Assembly: GCA_036273715.1 (NCBI GenBank)
Contig: DASUHB010000037.1
Location: forward strand, 1-64,000
Direction: 5' to 3'
Source of the DNA: Gemmatimonadaceae bacterium
Lineage (GTDB): Bacteria > Gemmatimonadota > Gemmatimonadetes > Gemmatimonadales > Gemmatimonadaceae
Length of the DNA stretch: 64,000 bases
Shown: in pieces, positions 35,618-45,148 of the stretch
Layout: each line of letters begins with the position of its first letter
Numbering within the stretch: position 1 is the first letter of the stretch
Notes under the pieces: generated by a model
The model's input: only the letters and a program-made list of their open reading frames with translations
What the model was told of the DNA's origin: nothing
The model's database searches: none
Translations under genes and position numbers: made by a program

Positions 35618-36852
35618 GAGCGGCCGAACGCCTCAGCGAGAACATCGCGATCGCGATCGACACCCTGCGCGTGAGCAAGCTGCGCAGCGGCCTCACGATC
35701 CTCGGCGTCGTCATCGGCGTCGCGACCGTGATGGCGATGGCGGCCATCGTCCAGGGCGTCCGGCAGCAGATCGTGCACACCATCGAGATCGCCGGCCCAA
35801 CGACGTTCTACGTCACCCGATCGAAGAATCCGGTCAACCCGGGCAATCCTCCGCCGGAGATTCGCGATCGGCCGGAGATCAAACCCGCGGAAGCCGATCG
35901 CGTGCGGCAACTGCCCGGGATCGCGTACGCCGGCATCTGGGGACAGGCGCAGGCGCGCATGTCTTACCAGGGTACGCGCACGCAAAACGTGGCGATCTTC
36001 GGCGCCGACAATCGATTTACCGAGATTCAGGGCGGCGACTTGTCCGAAGGACGCTGGTTCACGCGACCGGAATTGGCGAGCGGCAGCGCGGTCGCGGTCA
36101 TCGAACAGGACATGGCGCGGACCCTATTCGGCCGCGTGGATCCGCTCGGCAAGCTGGTCGACATCGGCGGACGCCCGGCGCGCGTGATCGGCATCTATGT
36201 GCCGCCCGGCAACATCTTCAATCCGCCCGGCCAGTCCACGGGCGCGATCGTGCCGTTCGCGATGCTCGACCACCAGCTGCCGTTCGACCGCACGAACGCG
36301 CTCTGGATCGTCGTCAAGCCGCAGCCTAACGTCACTGTGGCCGATGCCGAAGAAACGGTGATGGTGGCCCTGCGCCGCATGCGGCATCTCCGGCCGGCCG
36401 AGCCCAACTCGTTCGACCTGCTCACGCAGGATCAGATCCTCGACACGTTCAACAAGCTGACGGGTGTGTTCTTTCTCGTCATGATCGTTCTCTCGGCCGT
36501 GGCGCTGCTCGTCGGCGGTATCGGCGTCATGGCGATCATGATGGTGTCGGTCACCGACCGCACGCGCGAGATCGGCGTTCGGAAGGCGCTCGGTGCCACG
36601 CGGCTCGATATTCTGCTTCAGTTCCTCGTCGAGGCGTCCACGCTCACCGGGATCGGCGGTCTGGTCGGCATTCTCTTCGGGTTAGGCTTCGGGCGGATCG
36701 CCACGGCCGCCATGCGGATCGAGGCGACCACCCCGATGCTCTACACGCTCGTGGCCGTGGTCGTGTCGGTCGGCATCGGGGTGGTGTTCGGGTTGCTGCC
36801 GGCCAACCGGGCGGCGCGGCTCGATCCGGTGGAGGCATTGCGGTACGAATGA
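35614..36852 (+). CDS. MacB-type ABC permease (pair, second)
   Basis: This encodes 412 residues, MRAAERLSENIAIAIDTLRV, parallel to permease 2 of the export operon. It shares AGPTTFYVTRSKNP in the periplasmic core and TDRTREIGVRKALGATRLDI and RLDPVEALRYE at the C-terminus. The ATGA overlap couples it to the preceding permease. The two pairs probably arose by duplication of a permease 1-permease 2 unit, one copy keeping the ATPase, adaptor and TolC genes and the other not. Confidence 0.92.
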   Translation: MRAAERLSENIAIAIDTLRVSKLRSGLTILGVVIGVATVMAMAAIVQGVRQQIVHTIEIAGPTTFYVTRSKNPVNPGNPPPEIRDRPEIKPAEADRVRQLPGIAYAGIWGQAQARMSYQGTRTQNVAIFGADNRFTEIQGGDLSEGRWFTRPELASGSAVAVIEQDMARTLFGRVDPLGKLVDIGGRPARVIGIYVPPGNIFNPPGQSTGAIVPFAMLDHQLPFDRTNALWIVVKPQPNVTVADAEETVMVALRRMRHLRPAEPNSFDLLTQDQILDTFNKLTGVFFLVMIVLSAVALLVGGIGVMAIMMVSVTDRTREIGVRKALGATRLDILLQFLVEASTLTGIGGLVGILFGLGFGRIATAAMRIEATTPMLYTLVAVVVSVGIGVVFGLLPANRAARLDPVEALRYE

Positions 36853-36904
36853 CCGGCCCGGCGCACCGCTGCGCCGCGCCTAACGATCGCCGGAACGGAC
36901 GCGA

Positions 36905-36942
36905 AACGGCCAGCCGGCGCGCGATCGGTCCGGCTGGCCGTT
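36905..36942. terminator. Bidirectional stem-loop between convergent genes
   Basis: AACGGCCAGCCGG and CCGGCTGGCCGTT form a perfect 13-base inverted repeat with a 12-base loop. It sits between the convergent second permease and the cupredoxin gene and carries AA/TT at its ends, so it can act in both directions. The GTTAGGC heptamer overlaps its right end (36,940-36,946), and another GCCTAAC lies just before it (~36,878). Confidence 0.75.
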
Positions 36943-36962
36943 AGGCGTCGGCGCCGCGACCG

Positions 36963-37373
36963 TCACGGCATCACGACGATCGTCCCGACGAACGACGGAT
37001 ACTGCGACGGCGGATGGAACATGCAGTGATAGCTGAACGATCCCGCCTGCGTGAACGTGAACTGGAACGTCGAACCGCCCGTGCTCGCGGCGTACGAACC
37101 GGTCCCGCCCGATGGTACCAGCCCGCCCGAGTTCCACAAACCCGTGTCGCTCGTCGTGCTGTGCTCCGATGGACCGTCATTCACCCATTGCACCGTCGTC
37201 CCCACCTTCACCGTGTCCACCGCCGGCGAGAACTTGAAGTCGGCGATCGTGATGTTCACACCGTTCGACGGTGGCGGTGGATTCGTGACGCCGTTCATCG
37301 AACTGCTGCCGCTGCCGCCGCACGCGAGCGCGACGCCGGCAATCCCGAGACTGACGAGATGAAATGCACGCAC
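36963..37373 (-). CDS. Cupredoxin-type blue-copper lipoprotein
   Basis: A GTG start at 37,373 is preceded by AGGAGG five bases upstream. The 136 residues begin with a signal peptide ending in a lipobox (VALAC). After a Pro-rich linker comes a plastocyanin-like domain: IADFKFSPAVDTVKVGTTVQWVN, GPSEHSTTSD (first His), FSYHCMFHPPSQYPSF (Cys and His) and a C-terminal GTIVVMP. The expected axial methionine is replaced by or shifted to the CMFHPPSQY segment. It is a paralogue of the 14,792-15,166 gene. Confidence 0.85.
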   Translation of the reverse strand: MRAFHLVSLGIAGVALACGGSGSSSMNGVTNPPPPSNGVNITIADFKFSPAVDTVKVGTTVQWVNDGPSEHSTTSDTGLWNSGGLVPSGGTGSYAASTGGSTFQFTFTQAGSFSYHCMFHPPSQYPSFVGTIVVMP

Positions 37374-37526
37374 GTGGCCTCCTCTGCTGTGAGGAACGCA
37401 CGCCGCGCGAGCGGTTGTGCTCGACAGCGCCGCGTTCCTCGGGACCAACGACAGGCATATTCGCCGGCTCCGAAGATGGTTCCGCGACTGACGACCTCAT
37501 CGACTCGCTTGGGGCTCGACGCGCGA

Positions 37527-37532
37527 TATATT
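37527..37532 (+). promoter_or_regulatory. -10 element of bshB1, suggesting a leaderless transcript
   Basis: TATATT ends eight bases before the bshB1 ATG (37,540), and no Shine-Dalgarno-like sequence lies between. Transcription would begin at or next to the start codon. The -35 region is not distinct. Confidence 0.5.
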
Positions 37533-37539
37533 CTGCGCC

Positions 37540-38259
37540 ATGACACATGTCGATGTGCTCGCCATCGCCGCGCACCGCGATGACATCGAGCTCACCTGTG
37601 GCGGCACACTCCTCAAATCGCAGTCACTCGGCCACCCGACGGCGATCATCGATCTGTCGCAGGGCGAGACCGGCACCCGCGGCACAGCGGAGGTGCGCGC
37701 ACAAGAAGCCAGCCGCGCCGCGGAAATCCTCGGTGTGAGCGCGCGCGTCAACCTCGGATTTCCCGACGCGGCGATCGTCAACACACCGGCGACACGCATC
37801 GCCGTCGCGAAAGCGATCCGTCAATTCACGCCGCGCATCGTCATCGCGCCATCGGAGCGCGGCCGTCACCCGGACCACCGTGTTACAGCCGAGCTGGTGC
37901 GCGATGCATGTTTCATCGCGGGGCTCGCTAAAGTCGAGCCGGGTGTGCCGGCACACCGTCCGCACAAGGTGATTCACTGCCTCTCGTTTCGAGAGGACTA
38001 CATCAAGCCTACGTTTGTCGTCGACATTTCGGATGTGTTCGAGCGGAAGCTCGAGGCGGTGCGCCAATACGAATCGCAGTTCGCCGGCGTGCGCCAAGCG
38101 GGCGAGGTGTACCCGAACGGAGAGCCGTTGATCGAGATCGTCAGGCATCAGGCGGCCCATTACGGCTCGCTCATTCGGGTGCGCTACGGCGAGCCGTTCT
38201 ACACCGCCGAAACCATGCGCGTCGATGACGTGACCACGCTGGAGGTATCCACCTTTTGA
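37540..38259 (+). CDS. bshB1: Bacillithiol biosynthesis deacetylase BshB1
   Basis: This encodes 239 residues of the PIG-L/LmbE family. The zinc motif AHRDD (11-15; His12, Asp14/15), the QGETGTRGTAEVR loop and RGRHPDHR supply the metal and catalytic groups. LSFREDYIKPTFVVDISDV and KLEAVRQYESQF are typical of BshB1, which removes the acetyl group from GlcNAc-malate to give GlcN-malate. The stop overlaps the kynA start. Bacillithiol use would fit Gemmatimonadota, but bshA and bshC are not in the window. Confidence 0.9.
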   Translation: MTHVDVLAIAAHRDDIELTCGGTLLKSQSLGHPTAIIDLSQGETGTRGTAEVRAQEASRAAEILGVSARVNLGFPDAAIVNTPATRIAVAKAIRQFTPRIVIAPSERGRHPDHRVTAELVRDACFIAGLAKVEPGVPAHRPHKVIHCLSFREDYIKPTFVVDISDVFERKLEAVRQYESQFAGVRQAGEVYPNGEPLIEIVRHQAAHYGSLIRVRYGEPFYTAETMRVDDVTTLEVSTF

Positions 38260-39035
38260 CGCCGCGTACCGTTAGGCATAAGGAGGAAGCGGCCAGCTAC
38301 GGCAGCTACCTGGCCCTCGATGAGCTGCTCGGCCTGCAGCGCCCGCTCTCCGAACCGGAACATCCGGACGAGCTGCTGTTCATCGTCGTGCACCAGGCGA
38401 GCGAGCTCTGGTTCAAGGTCATCCTGCACGAGCTGGATGCCCTCGTGGGAGCGTTCGACGCTGCCGACGTGTCGGCGGCGATGATGGTCGTGAAGCGTCT
38501 CAATGCGCTCGTGCGCATCGTGGCCGATCAGCTCTCCGCACTCGACACGCTACCGCCCCAGCGCTTCGCACAATTTCGCGGGTACCTCGGCAGCTCGAGC
38601 GGGTCGCAGAGCGCGCAATTCCGCGCCATCGAAGCCGCGTCGGGCTTGCGCGACGCGCACTTCGTCCAGGCCATTTCCGAGCATGGGCCGCCGCCGGCTG
38701 TGGTGCAGCGCTGGCTCGACCGGCCAACCCTGCAGTCGTTGTTCGAGCGCCTGCTCGAACGCCGCGGACGCACGCTCGAACAGGTCTACGGCGACGGAAC
38801 GCCCTCGGAGCTCTTTCTCCTCGCCGAGGAATTGCTCGAGTACGAGCAGGGGTTCGCGCGCTGGCGGTTCCTGCACGTCCAACTGGTGGAGCGCATCATC
38901 GGCCCGGGCACGAGCGGCACCGGCGGCACGTTAGGCGCGCGGTACCTCGCCCGCACGGTGTCGCAGCGATTCTTCCCGGTGTTGTGGGACGTGCGCGCGC
39001 GCTTTTTCGGTGCCCCGCCCGCCGCCCGCGGATGA
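38256..39035 (+). CDS. kynA: Tryptophan 2,3-dioxygenase
   Basis: This encodes 259 residues beginning with TTG at 38,256. That start is chosen because GGAGG lies about 10 bases upstream (in bshB1) and no other start codon precedes the conserved SYGSYLALDELL. The heme pocket segment FIVVHQASELWFK (His46) and the later WRFLHVQLVERIIG, with the axial-His helix, are present. The enzyme opens the indole ring of tryptophan to N-formylkynurenine. It overlaps bshB1 before and kynB after, so the three are one operon. Confidence 0.93.
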   Translation: MTPRTVRHKEEAASYGSYLALDELLGLQRPLSEPEHPDELLFIVVHQASELWFKVILHELDALVGAFDAADVSAAMMVVKRLNALVRIVADQLSALDTLPPQRFAQFRGYLGSSSGSQSAQFRAIEAASGLRDAHFVQAISEHGPPPAVVQRWLDRPTLQSLFERLLERRGRTLEQVYGDGTPSELFLLAEELLEYEQGFARWRFLHVQLVERIIGPGTSGTGGTLGARYLARTVSQRFFPVLWDVRARFFGAPPAARG

Positions 39036-39652
39036 CGGGGCGCTGGCACGACATCAGCATTGCGTTAGGCCCGGGCACGCCCGAATGGCCCGGCGACACA
39101 CCGTACTCCTGCCGCTGGACCCAGCAGGTCGCCCGCGGCGACACGGTCAACCTGTCGGCGGTCACGACGAGTCCGCACGTGGGCACGCACGCCGATGCCC
39201 CGCTCCACGTGCACGACGCCTGGCCGCCGTCCGATGCATTGCCGGTCGACGTCTTTGCGGGGCCCGCCGTGGTCTGCTCCCTCGACCGGCTCGATACGCT
39301 TTCGGACAGGCGTGTCGAGCGCCTGCTGCTCCATACCGGCGCGTCGATCGCCGGCGGTGCGTTCCCCGCCGACTGGCCGGCGCTCACCGTTCGCCAGATC
39401 GAAGCGCTTCTCGCCCAGGGGCTCCGCCTCCTGGGAGTGGACGCACCGTCGGTGGATGCGCGGCACAGCACGGCCCTCGAGGTGCACCACGCGCTGTTCG
39501 CCGGCGGCGGGTACAACCTCGAGAACCTCGATCTCCGCGACGTGCGCGACGGCGACTACGATCTCGTCGCGCTGCCGCTCAAGGTGATCGGACTCGACGC
39601 CGCGCCGGTGCGCGCCGCGCTTCGGCCTGACGACCGCACGCCGCTGCGTTAG
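39032..39652 (+). CDS. kynB: Kynurenine formamidase
   Basis: This encodes 206 residues from ATG at 39,032, overlapping the kynA stop in ATGA. The metal motif TSPHVGTHADAPLH (His49, His53, Asp55) and the final GYNLENLDLRDV identify the cyclase-like KynB family, which hydrolyses N-formylkynurenine to kynurenine and formate. With kynA it performs the first two steps of tryptophan breakdown. Its TAG stop (39,650-39,652) lies inside a GTTAGGC heptamer. Confidence 0.95.
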   Translation: MTGRWHDISIALGPGTPEWPGDTPYSCRWTQQVARGDTVNLSAVTTSPHVGTHADAPLHVHDAWPPSDALPVDVFAGPAVVCSLDRLDTLSDRRVERLLLHTGASIAGGAFPADWPALTVRQIEALLAQGLRLLGVDAPSVDARHSTALEVHHALFAGGGYNLENLDLRDVRDGDYDLVALPLKVIGLDAAPVRAALRPDDRTPLR

Positions 39653-39667
39653 GCGCGGCGCGCCGCC

Positions 39668-40066
39668 TCAGCCCGCCCGTTGGGCGAATACCATGGTGTG
39701 GCCGCCGGCCTCCCTGATCCCGATTTCGTCCATCCCATAGAACGTCCGGCGGCGCGGCAGCACCACCGGCTCCCCCGCAATCTGGCGCTCGACCTCATCC
39801 AGGTCCGACACCTCGATGAACAACCCCACCGACGTCCCCGCCGGCCGCACCGGCCTCGTACCCAAATCGTTTTCGATGCTCGCCCAGGTCTGGTACATCA
39901 CCTCGACACCATCTTTCTCCAGAATCACGAACCCCAGACGATCGCCTTCCGGCACCTCCACTGTCTTGGTCCAACCCAGGCGCTCCGTCCACAGCGGCAG
40001 GCACGGTTCGATCGCGTCCACCATGAGCACGGGCGTCAACTTCTTGGTAACGTTGGGCATGGTCAT
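39668..40066 (-). CDS. VOC (glyoxalase/bleomycin-resistance-fold) protein
   Basis: Starting at ATG 40,066 (or 40,060) this encodes about 132 residues. It forms a single vicinal-oxygen-chelate module with the betaalphabetabetabeta pattern: KLTPVLMVDAIEPCLPLW, LGFVILEKDGVEVMYQTW, SVGLFIEVSDLDEVER and GMDEIGIREAGGHTMVFAQ. The glutamates and histidine of a metal site are only partly visible, so a catalytic role is uncertain. It is divergent from the AraC-type regulator, which may control it. Confidence 0.8.
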   Translation of the reverse strand: MTMPNVTKKLTPVLMVDAIEPCLPLWTERLGWTKTVEVPEGDRLGFVILEKDGVEVMYQTWASIENDLGTRPVRPAGTSVGLFIEVSDLDEVERQIAGEPVVLPRRRTFYGMDEIGIREAGGHTMVFAQRAG

Positions 40067-40126
40067 CTCTCTCAGTTCGCGTGATGCAATCAATCTGGCT
40101 GGGAACCGCCTGAGCGTCTTGGAAAA

Positions 40127-40912
40127 ATGGAACCCCACGTGAACGAGAGCGGCGTGCCGGAAGGATACGTCGAGCATGCGCCGCCTCCGGACCTCGCCGC
40201 TGTCGTCGTCTGCGCGTGGACACGTCGCGTCAGCGGCGGCGTCGATGTCGCCGTGCATCGCGTGCTGCCCGACGGGTGCTGCGACGTCCTGTTCGTGGTG
40301 GACGATGGCAATGTCGCGAGTGCGACCGTCGTGGGCGCCATGACGCGACCGATTCTCGTGCACGGTCCGCACCCTCGTTTGTACGTGGGCGTTCGTCTCG
40401 CGCCAGGGTACGCCCAGTCGGCATTTCGCCTTCCCGCATCGGACCTCACCGACCAGAACGTGGAATACGAGCTGCTCGTGCCGGAGGCGGCCGAGCACGT
40501 CGATGCACTCGCTGCAGCGAGCGATGCCCAATGCGTCGCCATCGCCTTCGACATCGTGCGACAACGCCTCGCCCGCGGATCCGCGGTGTCACGCTCCGTG
40601 CTCGCCGCCGTGCGCCGCATCGTCCAATCCGACGGCAACCTCAGGGTCGCCGCGTTGGCCGGCGAGATCGGCGTCACCCGTCAGCAGCTGGCGCGGCAAT
40701 TCGCGGCGCACGTCGGCCTGACTCCCAAAATGTTCGCGCGCGTCGTTCGCGCCCGTGCAGCGCTCGGCCGCGCAAACGCAGCCCGGATGGCGCATCCACA
40801 CAACGTGAATTGGGGCGCGATTGCGTACGATCTCGGCTACTACGACCAGCCCCATTTCATCGACGACTTCAAGGAAATCACCGGGCAAACGCCCGGTGAG
40901 TGGCTCGGCTAG
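40127..40912 (+). CDS. AraC-family transcriptional regulator
   Basis: This encodes 261 residues. The N-terminal ~150 residues form a beta-rich sensory part ([30 protein letters not shown]). The C-terminal AraC unit has two helix-turn-helix motifs, with [21 protein letters not shown] and [20 protein letters not shown], and ends [13 protein letters not shown]. It is divergent from the VOC protein gene with a 60-base gap, and precedes the cysteine desulfurase gene by 51 bases. The likely target is the VOC gene. Confidence 0.9.
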   Translation: MEPHVNESGVPEGYVEHAPPPDLAAVVVCAWTRRVSGGVDVAVHRVLPDGCCDVLFVVDDGNVASATVVGAMTRPILVHGPHPRLYVGVRLAPGYAQSAFRLPASDLTDQNVEYELLVPEAAEHVDALAAASDAQCVAIAFDIVRQRLARGSAVSRSVLAAVRRIVQSDGNLRVAALAGEIGVTRQQLARQFAAHVGLTPKMFARVVRARAALGRANAARMAHPHNVNWGAIAYDLGYYDQPHFIDDFKEITGQTPGEWLG

Positions 40913-40963
40913 GAGGGCGCCCCGAGGGCGGGCAAGACCGGCTCGAATTCGCTAACTTGGAGA

Positions 40964-42127
40964 ATGCCCCAGCCCATCTATCTCGATCACGCGGCCACCA
41001 CGCCGGTGCGGCGCGAGGTGTTCGAGGCCATGGAGCCGTTTTACGGCCCGCGCTTCGGCAATCCCTCGAGCACGCATCGATGGGGACGCGACGCCCGCGC
41101 GGCGCTCGACGATGCGCGCGATCGTCTGGCTCACTGCCTCGGCGGCCAGCCGTCGGAAGTGTTCTTCACCTCGGGCGGCACCGAAGGGGACAACGCCGCC
41201 ATCGTCGGGCCCTTCCTGGCCCTGCACGCATCGGGCAAGCGCGCGGTGGTCACGACGCCGATCGAGCACAAGGCTGTGTTAGGCGCGGTGCACTTCGCGC
41301 ACGCCCAGGGCGCCGAAGAGCGGATCCTCGGCGTGTCGCACCAGGGCGTGGTGGACCGCGCGTCGTTCGACGCGCTCGTCCGATCCGACGTCGCCGTATG
41401 CTCCGTAATGTGGGTGAACAACGAGATCGGCGTCGTGCAGGACGTCCCGGCGCTCGCCGCGGCGGCGAAGGCGCGCGGCGTGCTCTTCCACACCGACGCG
41501 GTGCAGGCGTTCGGCAAGTTGGCGATCGACGCGCGGACGGTCCCGTTCGATCTGCTCACGTTCTCCGGCCACAAAATCGGGGCGCCCAAGGGAATCGGCG
41601 GGTTGTACGTGCGGCAGGGGACGCCGTGCGAGCCGTTGCTGCACGGTGGATCGCAGAACCGCGGCCTTCGCCCGGGGACGGAGAACGTGGCCGCCGCGAT
41701 CGGCCTGGCGCGTGCCGCCGAGCTGGCCGTGGCCGAGCGCGCGGACGAGATGCGCCGGTTAGGCGCGCTGCGCGACCGGCTCGAGCGTGCGCTGCTGGCG
41801 CGCATTCCCGACCTGGTGGTGAACGGCGGCGGCGGACCGCGTGCGCCGCACATCCTGAGCGTGTCGGTGCCGGGCACGGACAGCGAGTCGATGCTCATGG
41901 CGCTCGACCTGGCCGGCGTCGCCTGCTCGTCGGGCTCGGCGTGCACGAGCGGGAGCGTCGACCCGTCGCACGTCCTGGCTGCGTTAGGCGTACCGCGCGA
42001 GCTGGCGGTGTCCGCCGTCCGCATGAGCCTCGGCTCGCTCACCACCGACGCGTGCATCGACCGCGTCGCCGAGCTGTTCCCGGCGCTCGTCACCAAGGCG
42101 CGCCGCCTCGCGGACGCGGTGGCCTGA
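40964..42127 (+). CDS. Cysteine desulfurase (IscS/NifS type)
   Basis: This encodes 387 residues of a class V aminotransferase. PLP-site residues: His102, Asn153 (WVNNEIGV), Asp178 (FHTDAVQ) and Lys204 in [10 protein letters not shown]. The sulfur-carrying Cys327 sits in SGSACTSG, a loop of class I IscS-like enzymes. It takes sulfur from cysteine and hands it to acceptors. Its TGA overlaps the ATG of mnmA, so the pair probably supplies sulfur for tRNA thiolation. Confidence 0.95.
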   Translation: MPQPIYLDHAATTPVRREVFEAMEPFYGPRFGNPSSTHRWGRDARAALDDARDRLAHCLGGQPSEVFFTSGGTEGDNAAIVGPFLALHASGKRAVVTTPIEHKAVLGAVHFAHAQGAEERILGVSHQGVVDRASFDALVRSDVAVCSVMWVNNEIGVVQDVPALAAAAKARGVLFHTDAVQAFGKLAIDARTVPFDLLTFSGHKIGAPKGIGGLYVRQGTPCEPLLHGGSQNRGLRPGTENVAAAIGLARAAELAVAERADEMRRLGALRDRLERALLARIPDLVVNGGGGPRAPHILSVSVPGTDSESMLMALDLAGVACSSGSACTSGSVDPSHVLAALGVPRELAVSAVRMSLGSLTTDACIDRVAELFPALVTKARRLADAVA

Positions 42128-43239
42128 TGCCGGCGGCGCGGGGCCGCGTGCTGGCGGCCATGTCCGGAGGCGTCGACTCGTCGGTTGCCGCGGCCACGCT
42201 CGTCGAGCAGGGCTACGAGGTGATCGGGGCGACGATGAAGCTCTTCTGCTACGGCGACGACGTTCCCGACCGCCCGTGCTGTTCGCTCGACTCGATCGAT
42301 GACGCGCGGCGCGTCTGCGAGCGCATCGGCATCCCGCACTACGTGCTCAACCTCGAGAGCGCCTTCGGCCGGGATGTGATCGAGAACTTCGTCAGCGAGT
42401 ACGCGGCGGGGCGCACGCCGATTCCATGCGTTCGCTGCAACACGTTCACCAAATTCCGCGACCTGCTCCGGAAGGCGGACGCGCTGGACTGCGACTGGAT
42501 CGCCACGGGGCACTACGCGCGCGCCGAGGCCGGCGAGCTGCTGCGCGGCGCGGATCGCGCCAAGGACCAGAGCTATTTCCTGTGGGGCATCGACCGGGCG
42601 GTGGTGCGCCGGATGCTCCTGCCGGTTGGGGCGCTCACCAAGGCGGAGACGCGGCGGCGCGCCCACTCGTTAGGCCTCGAGGTCGTGGCCGAGAAGCGCG
42701 AGAGCCAGGACATCTGCTTCGTTCCCGATGGCGATCACGCGCGCGTGCTGGCGCGGCACCTGGCCGCGGACGCGCCGGCGCTGGCGCGCGGCCCGTTCGT
42801 GGATTCCGCCGGCCGCGCGTTAGGCGAACACGATGGCTACGCGCGGTTCACGGTGGGCCAGCGCCGCGGGCTTCCCGGCGGCTCGCGGGAGCCGCTGTAC
42901 GTGGTCGCGATTCGCCCGGCGACGCGCGAAGTGGTGATCGGCCCCCGCGCCGAGTTGTTGGGCCGCGGCGTGATCGCGCGCGATCTGAACTGGCTGGTCG
43001 ACGCGCCGCCCGCCGTCGGCGCCCACGTTCAGGTGCAGGTGCGGCACCGCGCGCCAGCGGCTCCGGCCGAGATCGTGCGGCTGGACGACGGCGAGATCGA
43101 GCTCGCGCTCGACGAGCCGGTCGCAGCCATCACACCCGGCCAGTCGCTGGTGCTGTTCGATGGGGATCGCGTGTTAGGCGGCGGCCTGATCGCCGCCTCC
43201 CGCGCCGCGCGTCCGACCCTGCCGGTGCTCGCCGCGTAG
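42127..43239 (+). CDS. mnmA: tRNA-specific 2-thiouridylase MnmA
   Basis: This encodes 370 residues. The PP-loop SGGVDSS (13-19), the catalytic cysteines in [13 protein letters not shown] (~101, 104) and QDICFV, the GHYAR and KDQSYFLW motifs and a C-terminal barrel with [10 protein letters not shown] are all present. The enzyme adenylates U34 of tRNA Lys/Glu/Gln and makes 2-thiouridine with sulfur from the desulfurase encoded directly upstream. Length is normal for the family. Confidence 0.96.
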   Translation: MPAARGRVLAAMSGGVDSSVAAATLVEQGYEVIGATMKLFCYGDDVPDRPCCSLDSIDDARRVCERIGIPHYVLNLESAFGRDVIENFVSEYAAGRTPIPCVRCNTFTKFRDLLRKADALDCDWIATGHYARAEAGELLRGADRAKDQSYFLWGIDRAVVRRMLLPVGALTKAETRRRAHSLGLEVVAEKRESQDICFVPDGDHARVLARHLAADAPALARGPFVDSAGRALGEHDGYARFTVGQRRGLPGGSREPLYVVAIRPATREVVIGPRAELLGRGVIARDLNWLVDAPPAVGAHVQVQVRHRAPAAPAEIVRLDDGEIELALDEPVAAITPGQSLVLFDGDRVLGGGLIAASRAARPTLPVLAA

Positions 43240-43248
43240 GCCGGGTGG

Positions 43249-43278
43249 TGTCCGGCAGTGTCCGGACTTGTCCGTCCT
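43249..43278. repeat. Three tandem 10-base TGTCCG units at the dnaJ 3' end
   Basis: TGTCCGGCAG, TGTCCGGACT and TGTCCGTCCT follow one another directly, the last overlapping the dnaJ stop. They occupy the short gap between the convergent mnmA and dnaJ genes. Confidence 0.7.
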
Positions 43279-44419
43279 AGTACTTCAGTCCGCCCGCCGC
43301 CGCGAACTGCTTGAGCATGTCCTCCTGCTCCGGCGACAGCTTTTCCGGGACCACGATCGACACCTCGACGATCAGGTCGCCGTGCTCGCCGTTCTTCTCG
43401 ATGCCCTGAGCGCGGACGCGAAACCGCTTGCCCGATGGCGTGCCCTTGGGGATCGTGAGCTTGACCCACTTCCCCTCCAGCGTCTTGAGCCGCACCTTGC
43501 TGCCTAACGTTGCCTGCGCGATGTTGAGCGGCACGCGCGCGATTACGTCCAGTCCTTCGCGTCCGAAAAACCGGTCCGCGCCCACCTGGAACGTGATCAG
43601 GAGGTCGCCCGGCGGACCGCCGTTCACGCCCTTCCCACCCTGGCCCGTCAAGCGGACGCGCGTCCCCGTGTCCGTGCCCGGCGGCACCGTGATGTTCACC
43701 GTCCGGCGCGCCCGCGTCTCGCCGGCGCCGTTGCACGTCGGACAGCGCTCGGTGGGGATCTGCCCGCGGCCCAGGCACATGGGGCACGGCCGGTTCACCG
43801 CGAAGCCGCCCTGGCCGAACGAGACCACGCCGCGCCCGTTGCACTCGGGACAGATCTTGAACGAGGCGCCGGGCGCCGCGCCCGAGCCGTGGCAGGTCGG
43901 ACACTCCTCGTTCACCTCGAGCGTCACCGGCACCTTGCCGCCTAACGCCGCGACGCGGAACGGCACCTCGACCGACACCTCGACGTTCTGCCCGCGCTCC
44001 GCCTGCCGGCTGCGCGCCGCGCCCTGACGGCCGCCGCCGCCGAACATCGACGCGAACATTTCGCCTAACCCGCCCAACCCGCCGATGTCGAAATCTTCGA
44101 AGTGGATGCCGCCCGTGTTGGGCGCCCCGCCCGCGCCCGGCGGCGGCCCGCGGCGCGCCGTCCCGGCCGGCCCGCCGCCGCCGAACCCCTGGAAGGCGCC
44201 TAACCGACGCATCTCGTCGTATTGTTTCCGCTTGGCCTCATCGCCCAGCACCGTGTACGCTTCCGAGATCTCCTTGAAGCGCTCCGCCGCCTTCGCATCA
44301 CCCTGATTCGTATCCGGGTGAAATTTCTTGGCCAGCTTGCGGTATTGCTTCTTGATCTCGTCCTGCGACGCCGACGCCGACACGCCGAGGACGGCGTAGA
44401 AGTCCTTGCTCTGCGCCAT
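43277..44419 (-). CDS. dnaJ: Chaperone protein DnaJ
   Basis: This encodes 380 residues. J-domain with HPD at 34-36, then a Gly/Ala-rich linker (~75-135). The four zinc repeats [24 protein letters not shown] and CPTCNGAG are intact, followed by the C-terminal substrate-binding beta domain. DnaJ passes unfolded clients to DnaK. It follows grpE by 16 bases. No dnaK or hrcA gene is in the window. Confidence 0.97.
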   Translation of the reverse strand: MAQSKDFYAVLGVSASASQDEIKKQYRKLAKKFHPDTNQGDAKAAERFKEISEAYTVLGDEAKRKQYDEMRRLGAFQGFGGGGPAGTARRGPPPGAGGAPNTGGIHFEDFDIGGLGGLGEMFASMFGGGGRQGAARSRQAERGQNVEVSVEVPFRVAALGGKVPVTLEVNEECPTCHGSGAAPGASFKICPECNGRGVVSFGQGGFAVNRPCPMCLGRGQIPTERCPTCNGAGETRARRTVNITVPPGTDTGTRVRLTGQGGKGVNGGPPGDLLITFQVGADRFFGREGLDVIARVPLNIAQATLGSKVRLKTLEGKWVKLTIPKGTPSGKRFRVRAQGIEKNGEHGDLIVEVSIVVPEKLSPEQEDMLKQFAAAGGLKY

Positions 44420-44435
44420 GCTCGCTACGCGCTCG

Positions 44436-45008
44436 TCACTCGGACCACTGCTTCACCACGACCCGCGCCGGACGCAGCAGCTGCCCCTGAAAGACGTAGC
44501 CCGGTTGGTACACCTGCGCGATGAGATGATCGTCCTCGGGCGACAACGCCCGCTCCGTCGCCACCGCCTCGTGCAGCTCGGGGTTGAACGGCTGATCCAC
44601 CGGATTCACAACCTCGAGCCCAACGTTCGACAGCGCCCGCAACAGCTTCTTCTGCACCGCCTCCACGCCGGTCACGAGCGCCGCCGGATCCACCCGCTCC
44701 GCATCCACCGACGTCACCCGCCCAAGATCGTCGACGGAATCGAGCAGCTGCCGAATCAGGTCACCCTGCGCCCGCACCACCACATCCTGCCGCTCGCGCG
44801 TCACACGCTTGCGGAAGTTGTCGAACTCGGCCGCGAGCCTCAGATACTTGTCCCGCTGATCGTCGAGCTGTTGCTTGAGCGCCGCCTCTGCGGGCGACAC
44901 CGCGGCCGCAGCGTCGCCTCCCGCCTCCGCGGTGTCGTCGCGCGGCTCGTCGTCGGCTGGCCTTCCGCCTTGCTCCTTCGACGCACTCGTTCTGAAATCG
45001 TCTGGCAC
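44436..45008 (-). CDS. grpE: GrpE nucleotide exchange factor
   Basis: The GTG start at 45,008 gives 190 residues. Following an acidic, disordered N-terminus comes the long coiled-coil dimerisation helix ([26 protein letters not shown]) and the C-terminal beta-wing with [16 protein letters not shown] and [16 protein letters not shown]. It releases ADP from DnaK. It sits between cinA and dnaJ on the same strand. Confidence 0.95.
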   Translation of the reverse strand: MPDDFRTSASKEQGGRPADDEPRDDTAEAGGDAAAAVSPAEAALKQQLDDQRDKYLRLAAEFDNFRKRVTRERQDVVVRAQGDLIRQLLDSVDDLGRVTSVDAERVDPAALVTGVEAVQKKLLRALSNVGLEVVNPVDQPFNPELHEAVATERALSPEDDHLIAQVYQPGYVFQGQLLRPARVVVKQWSE

Positions 45009-45148
45009 TCTCGATCCTTGTTTGCGCAGTGAACCACGCCGCCCCGCCGAGCAATGCGCCGAGCGACGGGAAATCGTAATCTCCGTCGAGCGGCCGCTGG
45101 GTGCAACGGGTGTGCCCCGCTTGTCTGCCAGAGCGGCAGCGAAAGCCC

